Shown: positions 7,349 to 13,037 of the stretch, one piece after another
Layout: each line of letters starts with the position of its first letter
Numbering within the stretch: the first letter of the stretch is position 1
NCBI GenBank assembly: GCA_900550785.1
Contig: URTL01000047.1
Span: 1-13,037 of the forward strand
Direction: 5' to 3'
Length of the DNA stretch: 13,037 nt
From: an uncultured Collinsella sp.
Lineage (GTDB): Bacteria; Actinomycetota; Coriobacteriia; Coriobacteriales; Coriobacteriaceae
The notes under the pieces: model-generated
Seen by the model: the letters and a program-made list of their open reading frames with translations, nothing else
What the model was told of the DNA's origin: nothing
The model's database searches: none
Program-made: the position numbers and the translations under genes

Positions 7349-8734
7349 CTACGCCGTCAACGGCGCGGGCTCATGCGGCTCGCCGTTCAGCTCGACGATG
7401 ACCTGCGTTCCCACGCCCTCCTGGGACTTCACGCGCATGCCGGAATCTTCTCCGTAAAAGAAATGGATGCGCTGAAGCACGTTGAAGAGCGCCAGGCCGC
7501 AACCTCGCTTGACGGAGCCGTCGGCGGTAATGCTCTCGGGCTCCTCTCGGCGATGTTGCTCAAACAGATGCGCGCAGACCTCTTCGCTCATACCGATGCC
7601 ATCGTCCTCGACGATGATCTCCAAGCCGTCATCAGTCTCGAAAGCCCTAACACGAATAGAAAGCGGCTCGGTCTCGCGCTGCGCATGCTTGATGCAGTTT
7701 TCGAGCAGCGGCTGCAAGATAAACGGCGGCACCAGGCTGTCGCGCACCTCAAAGTCGATGTCGACCGAAACGCGCAGACGGCCGTCGCCATACCGGGCCT
7801 GCATAAGATTGATATAGCGAGTGCCCTGTTCCACCTCGTGCTCGAGCGTGGTGAGCGTATCGGAATCAGAAAGCGTCTGACGATAGTAGTTGGAGAAGTC
7901 GATCAGCAGCGACCTGGCCTTGTCGGGCTCGGTTCGAACGAGCGACACGATCGTGCTAATGGTATTGAATAGAAAATGAGGATCGACCTGCGATTGCAAG
8001 GCGCGCAGCTCCACGCGGGCCGTAAGCTCGTCCTGGCGCTCGAGCTCAAAGCTCGCAAGCTGCGTGGAAATGAGGTCGGCAAAGCCCGAGGCAAGCGCCG
8101 TCTGGCGCATATCGATGCTGCTCAGACGGGGATAATACAGCTCGAGCGTGCCCACGCAATGCCCGCGCACGGTAAGCGGTGCGACAATACCGGCGCGCAG
8201 GCGCGGAAAGTAGCCACCTGTCTCGGTCGAGGCATCGCGCGAGAACACGCTTTGCTCACCGCTGTTGATCACGTTGAGCGTAGTCCGCAGCACCACCGGG
8301 ATGCCCGCGGGGCATTTTGCCGAGTCCTCGCCCCAGCTTGCCAACACCTGCTTGCCGTCGGTAAAGCAGATGGCAGAGGCGATAGTTTCGGACAGGATGA
8401 TCTTAGAGGCGCCCAGGGCAGCTTCGGGCGTAAGGCCGCGCGACGTGTAGGCGAATATTTTTGAAGCGATGGCGAGCGTGCGGTCGGTTGCGCTCGATGT
8501 GAGGTCGTCGGGAACGACAAAGACGTACGAGAAGAAGAAGCACAGCATGACCAAGCCGGCAATGACGACAACGGCCGGAACGGGATTGGGATTATCGGTT
8601 AGATCCCAGATGAGCAGCAGGATAAGCAGCGGAACGACAATACCGAGCAAGATGGCTTGAACCACATGCTGAGCGGTACGAAAGACCTTGGTAGAGTTGT
8701 AGCTCTTGCCCAGAATCAGCCTATTGAGATCCAC
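7349..8734 (-). CDS. LytS-type sensor histidine kinase 2 (His_kinase / HATPase_c)
   Basis: Predicted 461-residue inner-membrane kinase built like kinase 1. Two membrane helices (about 24-43 and 52-74) are joined by a short loop, followed by a GAF-like segment (about 85-225). The kinase core has H253 in DPHFLFN, N-box QPLLENCIKHA (341-351), DDGIGM (377-382) and KRGCGLALFN (409-418). The start is a judgement. GTG 8734 has AAGGAG exactly 6 nt upstream. An ATG at 8740 abuts the same AAGGAG with no spacer, and ATGs at 8764 and 8803 have no ribosome site and lie on or before a hairpin. The choice changes the product by two residues (GTG versus 8740). It is followed 38 nt later by LytTR regulator 2. 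Confidence 0.93.
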   Translation of the reverse strand: MDLNRLILGKSYNSTKVFRTAQHVVQAILLGIVVPLLILLLIWDLTDNPNPVPAVVVIAGLVMLCFFFSYVFVVPDDLTSSATDRTLAIASKIFAYTSRGLTPEAALGASKIILSETIASAICFTDGKQVLASWGEDSAKCPAGIPVVLRTTLNVINSGEQSVFSRDASTETGGYFPRLRAGIVAPLTVRGHCVGTLELYYPRLSSIDMRQTALASGFADLISTQLASFELERQDELTARVELRALQSQVDPHFLFNTISTIVSLVRTEPDKARSLLIDFSNYYRQTLSDSDTLTTLEHEVEQGTRYINLMQARYGDGRLRVSVDIDFEVRDSLVPPFILQPLLENCIKHAQRETEPLSIRVRAFETDDGLEIIVEDDGIGMSEEVCAHLFEQHRREEPESITADGSVKRGCGLALFNVLQRIHFFYGEDSGMRVKSQEGVGTQVIVELNGEPHEPAPLTA

Positions 8735-8740
8735 CGTCAT

Positions 8741-8746
8741 CTCCTT
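8741..8746 (-). promoter_or_regulatory. Ribosome binding site that decides the kinase 2 start
   Basis: AAGGAG on the minus strand directly touches ATG 8740 but is 6 nt from GTG 8734. Standard spacing favours the GTG. Confidence 0.6.
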
Positions 8747-8769
8747 CTTACTGACGCACCCCATAGCAA

Positions 8770-8794
8770 TAAAGAGGGCCGCAAGCGACCCTCT
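8770..8794 (-). terminator. Weak terminator-like hairpin after the amidohydrolase
   Basis: On the minus strand AGAGGGTCG pairs with CGGCCCTCT around a CUUG tetraloop closed by G-C (8773-8794), with one U-G pair and only a TTTA tail. It comes about 60 nt after the amidohydrolase stop and about 35 nt before kinase 2. The short T-tract suggests partial termination, allowing read-through into the kinase-regulator genes. Confidence 0.55.
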
Positions 8795-8796
8795 CC

Positions 8797-8811
8797 ATTG
8801 CATTATGCAAT
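8797..8811. repeat. 15-bp palindrome ATTGCATTATGCAAT
   Basis: A perfect 7-1-7 inverted repeat lies between the amidohydrolase stop and the kinase 2 leader hairpin. On the minus strand it contains CATAAT, a possible -10 hexamer, although no good -35 is present. It looks like an operator; related ATTGC/GCAAT arms occur upstream of the glycosyltransferase-kinase 1 operon. Confidence 0.5.
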
Positions 8812-8852
8812 CAAATACTGTGTTTTACATCAAGCCATCGATGAACGGTAGC

Positions 8853-10130
8853 TTAGGCGCTGTACTTGTTTGCCTCGCCGAAGGTGCCGGCCTCGACAAT
8901 CCAGCCGTCCTTCATGATGACGTCCATGTTGTCGGTGTTGAGCACGTGGATGTCGGCGGCGACGTCACCGTTGACGACCAGCAGGTCGGCGCACTTGCCG
9001 GCCTCGATGGAACCGGTCTCGTCCTCGATGTGGCACATCTTGGCACCGTTGAGGGTGGCACAGGTGATGGTCTCGACCGGGGTGAAGCCGATCTTGTCGA
9101 CGAACTCGTACATCTCCTCGATGGAGCAGGTGCCGTACGGGGTGACGAAGGAGAAGGAGTCGGAGCCGATCGTCATGACGACGCCGCGCTTCTTGGCCTC
9201 GCGCAGGCAGTCGTAGTTGCGCTGCAGCTCCTTCTCGACCAGAGTGCCCTCGTACTTGTCGTGCAGCTCGGGGACGTAGACGGGCGGATAGGTGGCGTAC
9301 CAGGTGGGCAGGAAGGCGATCGTCGGGGTGAAGAAGGTGCCCTGCTCGGCCATGAGGTCCATGGTGCGCTCATCGATATCGAAGCCGTGAATCAGCTGCT
9401 CGCAGCCAAAGCGAACGGAATCGTAGGCAGCGGCGTGATTGTTGTAGCAGTGGCTCCATACGGGGATGCCGACCATCTTTGCCTCTTCGACCACGGCCTG
9501 GATCTCCTCGGAGCAGTAGTGCTGGTCGCGGCCGGAGTCCCAGCGCCAGATGCCGCCACCGGTAGCCCAGATCTTGATGGCATCGGGGTTCTCACGCAGG
9601 CGACGACGGACGGCCTTGCGCAGATCCCAAGGACCGTCGACTTGATCGCCCCAGGGGTGCGATTCCTTGTTGAGCTCCTGGGTGCAGTGATGGGAGTCGC
9701 CGTGGCCGGCAACGCGGCAGAAGCCAAGGCCGGTGGCCAGAACGCGCGGGCCCTTGAAGACGCCCTTGTCGATGCAGTCACGGATCTGGATACCAAAGCG
9801 GCCGATCTCGCAGACGGTGGTGAGGCCGTGGGTGAGGCAGTCGTAGGCCTGCTTGACGGCGACGGCCTGCTTCTCGAGGAGCGGCTGCATGACCCAGTCG
9901 GTGTCATCGTCGGTCAAGTTGCCCGAGAAGTGCAGGTGGGTGTCGATCAGGCCGGGAAGGACGGTCTTGCCGGCGGCGTCGATGACCTCAACGCCCTCGG
10001 GAAGGTCCTGCATGGCGCCGGCGTACTCGATCTTGCCGTTGTCGTCGACGAGAACGAGGGAGTTCTCGACCGGCTCGGCACCGGTACCGTCGATGAGCTT
10101 ACCGCCAACGATTGCATACTTAGTGGACAT
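8853..10130 (-). CDS. metal-dependent amidohydrolase (imidazolonepropionase / Xaa-Pro dipeptidase-like)
   Basis: Predicted 425-residue cytosolic amidohydrolase-superfamily enzyme with a binuclear metal centre. The small N-terminal strand domain is followed by LIDTHLHFSG (H65, H67), the probable carboxylated lysine K186 in AIKIWATGG, metal histidines H227 (WSHCYN) and H248 (IHGF), and catalytic D324 in GSD. The C-terminal GSIEAGKCADLLVV segment is typical of the imidazolonepropionase-like subgroup, which includes enzymes cleaving Xaa-Pro or N-acyl amino acids. The exact substrate cannot be read. No signal peptide is present. Thirteen cysteines are high for the length and suit an anaerobic cytosol. 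AAGGAGG is 5 nt before the ATG. It is 131 nt downstream of an APC permease, suggesting import then cleavage of one compound. Codon choice (AAG, GAG, AAC, ATC) is strongly biased, suggesting high expression. Confidence 0.93.
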   Translation of the reverse strand: MSTKYAIVGGKLIDGTGAEPVENSLVLVDDNGKIEYAGAMQDLPEGVEVIDAAGKTVLPGLIDTHLHFSGNLTDDDTDWVMQPLLEKQAVAVKQAYDCLTHGLTTVCEIGRFGIQIRDCIDKGVFKGPRVLATGLGFCRVAGHGDSHHCTQELNKESHPWGDQVDGPWDLRKAVRRRLRENPDAIKIWATGGGIWRWDSGRDQHYCSEEIQAVVEEAKMVGIPVWSHCYNNHAAAYDSVRFGCEQLIHGFDIDERTMDLMAEQGTFFTPTIAFLPTWYATYPPVYVPELHDKYEGTLVEKELQRNYDCLREAKKRGVVMTIGSDSFSFVTPYGTCSIEEMYEFVDKIGFTPVETITCATLNGAKMCHIEDETGSIEAGKCADLLVVNGDVAADIHVLNTDNMDVIMKDGWIVEAGTFGEANKYSA

Positions 10131-10203
10131 GGTTCCTCCTTATGGATCCATATAGTGGGCGAGGCCGTGTTGGGTTAAGGCCTCACAAAGCTACCCAAGT
10201 GGC

Positions 10204-10255
10204 GCCGGGTTCGGTGCGCGGAAGAGAGGGGCCCGCGCACCTGATCCGCCCCGGC
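10204..10255 (-). promoter_or_regulatory. Intercistronic hairpin between permease and amidohydrolase
   Basis: GGTGCGCGG (10233-10241 on the minus strand) pairs perfectly with CCGCGCACC (10213-10221), and an outer GCCGGG/CCCGGC stem (10250-10255 with 10204-10209) extends it across an internal loop. No T-run follows, so it is more likely an mRNA-stability or processing element than a terminator, which keeps both genes in one operon. Confidence 0.55.
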
Positions 10256-10261
10256 TCGGCG

Positions 10262-11713
10262 TTACTTTTTGCGGGAATTGGTGAAAGCCATGAGGGCCAG
10301 GCCAATAGCCAACCATCCGATCACGATGCTCCACTCCACCATGTTGAGGGAGGCGGGAGAGAACGGAATCACGAGCAGGCCGATGATGATGGCGCAGGCA
10401 GCGATAGCGAGGGAGATGCCAAACTTGCCGCCGGGCACCTCGTAGGGACGAGGCAGGTCGGGCTCGGTGAAGCGCATGCGCAGGCAAGCGAGGGCAACCA
10501 TGCCGCAGGAGAAGATGAAGGCGAGAGCCGACACGTTGGTCAGAGGGATGAGCATGTTCTTGCCCAAAAACGGTCCGACGACGGTGATGACGCCCAGAAC
10601 GACGCAGGCAAGCTTGGGAGCGCCGGACTTGGGGTCGACCTCGGCGAATTGCTCGGGCAGCTGGCCCTTGCGGCCCATGGCGAGCATGATGCGGCTCGTG
10701 GCGCCGTAGAAGGAGTTCATCGGGCCCATGGGTCCAAGCGTGGCGATGACGAGCATGGCCAGGTACAGGAGCATGTTGATGCCCTTGAGGCAGGCGAGCG
10801 CGGGAACCGGGCTCTTAACGAACTCATGCCAGTCGAGGATGGTGCCGAACGAGTAGATGCAGACCATGTAGAAGCCGCCGGCGGCCAGCAGGGCCAGGGA
10901 GATGATCTTGCCGAACTTGTTCCAGTTGAGGCCCTCGGCTGCTTCCTCAGCCTGCTGAGGAATGGTGTCGAAACCGGCGTAGAAGAACGGGGTCAGAACC
11001 AGGACCGACACGATACCGGCGAACAGGCTGGTGCCCTCGGTGGCGGCCTTGCCGCCGCCAGCGCCGGCGACCTGGGAGAACACAGGCATGGCGTTGTTCG
11101 GCGAGCCGGTGAACAGTGAGACGCCCATGGCGAGCAGCATGCCGCAGAGCAGGGCCTTGGTCAGGAAGGCCTGGAGCTTGGCGGCCGAGCTGGCACCGCG
11201 GAAGTTGAGGAAGATGACGTAGACTGCAAAGCCGAGCGCGATCAGCGTCGGGAACAGGTAGACGTCGGCACCCAGGATGGTGTAGAGCTTGACGGCGCGC
11301 AGCCACTCAAGGCCGGGTAAGCTGCCGAACATCTCGGACACGAGGGTCGAGATGGCGATGGCCTCCCACGGGCACAGGATGCCGTTGCCCAGGGCCAAAA
11401 GCCATCCGGTGATGTAGCTCAGCGTACGGCCAAAGCTACGATCGACATACTCGACGATGCCGCCCGAGATGGGGATAGCAGCCGTGAGCTCACCGAAAAC
11501 AGCTCCGACGGGCACGAGGAAGATTGCACCCAAGAGGAATGCGATCATAGCGGGAACGGGACCGCCGCCCACGACCATCCAGTCGCCGACCTGCAGAACC
11601 CAACCGGTACCGATGATGGCACCGAAACCGATGGTGAAGAAGTTCCAGAGCGAGAGCGTTTTCTTCATGCCGCCGTTATCCTCGACTGCAACTTCTGCGT
11701 TCTTGTCCGCCAT
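10262..11713 (-). CDS. APC-superfamily amino acid permease
   Basis: Predicted 483-residue membrane transporter of the amino acid-polyamine-organocation superfamily. The first helix carries the substrate-backbone binding motif GAIIGTGW (31-38). A conserved GFDTIPQQAEEA (247-258) in the middle matches the APC helix 6 region. About 12 hydrophobic helices follow a 20-residue charged N-terminus, and the protein ends with a basic NSRKK tail. The substrate is unknown: an amino acid, amine or small acyl-amino acid. ATG 11713 is preceded by GGAGGGG 5 nt away. It is the first gene of the minus-strand block and precedes the amidohydrolase. Codon use is strongly biased, as in the amidohydrolase, suggesting abundant expression. 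The leader upstream is rich in hairpins. Confidence 0.93.
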   Translation of the reverse strand: MADKNAEVAVEDNGGMKKTLSLWNFFTIGFGAIIGTGWVLQVGDWMVVGGGPVPAMIAFLLGAIFLVPVGAVFGELTAAIPISGGIVEYVDRSFGRTLSYITGWLLALGNGILCPWEAIAISTLVSEMFGSLPGLEWLRAVKLYTILGADVYLFPTLIALGFAVYVIFLNFRGASSAAKLQAFLTKALLCGMLLAMGVSLFTGSPNNAMPVFSQVAGAGGGKAATEGTSLFAGIVSVLVLTPFFYAGFDTIPQQAEEAAEGLNWNKFGKIISLALLAAGGFYMVCIYSFGTILDWHEFVKSPVPALACLKGINMLLYLAMLVIATLGPMGPMNSFYGATSRIMLAMGRKGQLPEQFAEVDPKSGAPKLACVVLGVITVVGPFLGKNMLIPLTNVSALAFIFSCGMVALACLRMRFTEPDLPRPYEVPGGKFGISLAIAACAIIIGLLVIPFSPASLNMVEWSIVIGWLAIGLALMAFTNSRKK

Positions 11714-11733
11714 TGTTCCCCTCCTTTCCTGTT

Positions 11734-11864
11734 TGACGCCCTTGGCGTCACCCCTTGCGCGGTCCGTTTTGCCGCGCGCTTTTATTCCATGGCTTTAAGA
11801 TACGGCCTTGGCGCAGCAGCGCCGCTCGCAGCTCGACCGAAGGCAGAACTGCAAAACGAGCGGC
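11734..11864 (-). promoter_or_regulatory. Structured leader upstream of the permease
   Basis: Four consecutive stems occur within 131 nt on the minus strand. They are GCCGCTCG/CGAGCGGC (11857-11864 with 11821-11828, plus an inner GCAG/CTGC), GGCGC/GCGCC around a 4-nt loop (11810-11823), GCGCGG/CCGCGC (11757-11777), and TGACGCC/GGCGTCA around a 3-nt loop (11734-11750), the last directly before the ribosome site. The first two share bases at 11821-11823 and so compete. No known riboswitch consensus was recognised. Confidence 0.4.
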
Positions 11865-12067
11865 ACCGTTTTTGGGACGAACGGCGGGAGACGTCATTCG
11901 TCTTGGGCGCTTTCATCTTGTCTGCTTTTGAATACCTGTTGCCGTGACGCTTGGCGCTCGACGCGGCAACGTTCATACCATTTGTCAGGCTTTTGGCGCA
12001 CATGCCCATGTGTCGTGCATCTTTTTATGTAGGATAGACAAGTTACACATGAGGCAAGGTGATTCGA
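11865..12067. promoter_or_regulatory. Divergent intergenic region between permease and C39-like gene
   Basis: No convincing gene lies here. It contains a perfect 6-2-6 palindrome CACATGCCCATGTG (11999-12012), a dyad GTTGCCG/CGGCAAC (11938-11944 with 11964-11970), and two imperfect direct copies of a CAT-TTGTC-GCTTTTG sequence (11914-11930 and 11979-11996). No clear -35/-10 pair was found in either direction. Confidence 0.4.
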
Positions 12068-13037
12068 ATGGCATACGGATACAATGACGGCGACCAACGG
12101 CCACAAAGCGTGCGCCTTGCCGGCCGCACCACGTCAACGCCCAGAATCACCTCCGACAATGACAACCCGCAGCGCCCCCAAGAGCAGCCCGGGGCTTCTT
12201 CGCGACAACAAAGCCGTACCGTGCAGCAGTCAGACCGTGTGAGCACGAGCACACGCCAACGCCAGACCGACACATCGCAGCCACGCCGCTACGATCGTCG
12301 TAAGACCGACTACTACGTTAAGCGTTCCTTTTCGCGACCTCAACGCGATCGCGGCAATTCCGCCCCTCACCCCGCGTCGCATACCACAAGCCACACGCTT
12401 CCGGCCCGCCGCCTACGTCTTGCGCTTTGCTCCATCGCCGCCTGCCTCGTCTTTGTGTTTTTGGGATCCTGCATCTCCCACGGATCAGCCGGTCTTGAGC
12501 CCACTGCCGAGGACAAGCTGCTTAAAGCTCCCGTCGCGCCCGGTTACTCCTTTGCGTTCTCGACCCCACGCTCGCAATGGCAGGCCGGCACCATGCCCCA
12601 CATCTACCAAATTGACCCCGCATGGTCGGAGCTGCCCTATGCCGGTGGCACTATTCGCGAAAACGCTTGCGGTCCCACTTGCCTCACCATGGTCTATATC
12701 TTTAAGACCGGCCACACCGATAAGACGCCGGTCGATATATGCGCACTGGCCGAAGCCGGCAACTACGCCCCCACTGGTGCCACCGAGTGGTCGTTTATGA
12801 CAGGCGGTGCATTGCAGCTGAGGCTCAACGGAACACAGCTCTATAACGATCGCGAATCGATTACCCAAGCACTTCGCTCGGGTGCGCCCGTCATCGCCGC
12901 AGTGCGCCCCGGTACGTTTACCAATGTAGGCCACTACATCGTGCTCTACGGCATCGACGATGCCAACCAGATTGGCGTCTACGACCCCAACTCGGCCAGC
13001 CGCAGCGCCCGCCGCTGGGGCGTCGTAGAGGTCCTCA
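12068..13037 (+). CDS. C39-like (papain-fold) peptidase with N-terminal anchor, truncated by window end
   Basis: The frame is open from ATG 12068 to the window edge (323 codons plus one base), with AAGGTG 6 nt upstream. Residues 1-115 are hydrophilic, rich in Arg, Gln, Ser and Thr, and look disordered. A hydrophobic segment (116-134) ends in LGSC (C135), resembling a lipobox. The extracellular part resembles the C39-like peptidase family: ENACGPTC with catalytic C201, GHYIVLYG with H289, and VYDPN with D306/N308. It is probably anchored in the membrane with the enzyme outside, acting on peptides or surface proteins, although many members lack known substrates. It is divergent from the permease operon. 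The C-terminus, including any further domain, lies outside the window. Confidence 0.88.
   Translation, partial: MAYGYNDGDQRPQSVRLAGRTTSTPRITSDNDNPQRPQEQPGASSRQQSRTVQQSDRVSTSTRQRQTDTSQPRRYDRRKTDYYVKRSFSRPQRDRGNSAPHPASHTTSHTLPARRLRLALCSIAACLVFVFLGSCISHGSAGLEPTAEDKLLKAPVAPGYSFAFSTPRSQWQAGTMPHIYQIDPAWSELPYAGGTIRENACGPTCLTMVYIFKTGHTDKTPVDICALAEAGNYAPTGATEWSFMTGGALQLRLNGTQLYNDRESITQALRSGAPVIAAVRPGTFTNVGHYIVLYGIDDANQIGVYDPNSASRSARRWGVVEVL

Noticed and set aside
8706..10178. A 490-codon plus-strand open frame covering the whole amidohydrolase gene
   Set aside because: The antisense frame is open because of the G/C-ending codon bias of the real gene. Its translation is low-complexity Val/Gly/Asp/Leu without recognisable domains.
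10142..11119. A 325-codon plus-strand open frame opposite the permease
   Set aside because: It is an antisense shadow rich in Gly, His, Asp and Glu. The minus strand encodes a complete APC transporter.
11757..11786. Plus-strand terminator (GCGCGG/CCGCGC followed by TTTTATT)
   Set aside because: No plus-strand gene or promoter precedes it. The stem is better explained as part of the minus-strand permease leader.
12420..12800. A 126-codon plus-strand frame within the C39-like gene
   Set aside because: It is an alternative frame of the truncated peptidase gene, whose own frame carries the catalytic motifs.
1..13037. CRISPR array, tRNA/rRNA, insertion sequence or phage genes
   Set aside because: No regularly spaced repeats, cloverleaf, transposase or integrase sequence was seen. 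All substantial genes are ordinary metabolic, transport or regulatory families.

Overview
The window is about 60% GC, has AAGGAG-type Shine-Dalgarno sites, and is almost entirely one co-directional block on the minus strand. The gene content fits a gut actinobacterium of the Coriobacteriia, most likely Collinsella or a relative: LytS/LytTR-type two-component systems, a UMF1-family transporter, a cytosolic zinc-dependent phospholipase C-like protein, a cysteine-rich cytosolic amidohydrolase with an APC permease, and a C39-like surface peptidase. This placement rests on family recognition and base composition. No rRNA or marker gene is present to prove it.

Layout from right to left, in the direction of transcription. 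A divergent intergenic region (11714-12067) separates the window-truncated plus-strand C39-like peptidase gene from the minus-strand block. The block starts with an APC amino-acid permease behind a heavily hairpinned leader, then a binuclear-metal amidohydrolase of the imidazolonepropionase / Xaa-Pro dipeptidase-like group. A weak terminator-like hairpin follows. Next come sensor kinase 2 and LytTR regulator 2, the phospholipase C-like protein and the UMF1 transporter. A strong terminator hairpin ends only about 20 nt before a GT2-like glycosyltransferase. That gene overlaps sensor kinase 1 by ATGA, and LytTR regulator 1 follows. A terminator and a small YfcE/MJ0936-type phosphodiesterase close the block. 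At the left edge a plus-strand terminator marks the end of a gene lying mostly outside the window.

How the genes may work together. There are two paralogous membrane kinase / LytTR pairs, each adjacent to its likely targets: permease plus amidohydrolase (nutrient import and cleavage) for pair 2, and the glycosyltransferase (envelope or exopolysaccharide) for pair 1. Both kinase operons have a hairpin in the short space before their first start codon and ATTGC/GCAAT dyads just upstream. Expression may therefore be set by attenuated read-through or by a shared operator. Functional coupling is inferred from gene order; the domain assignments are read from the translated sequences.
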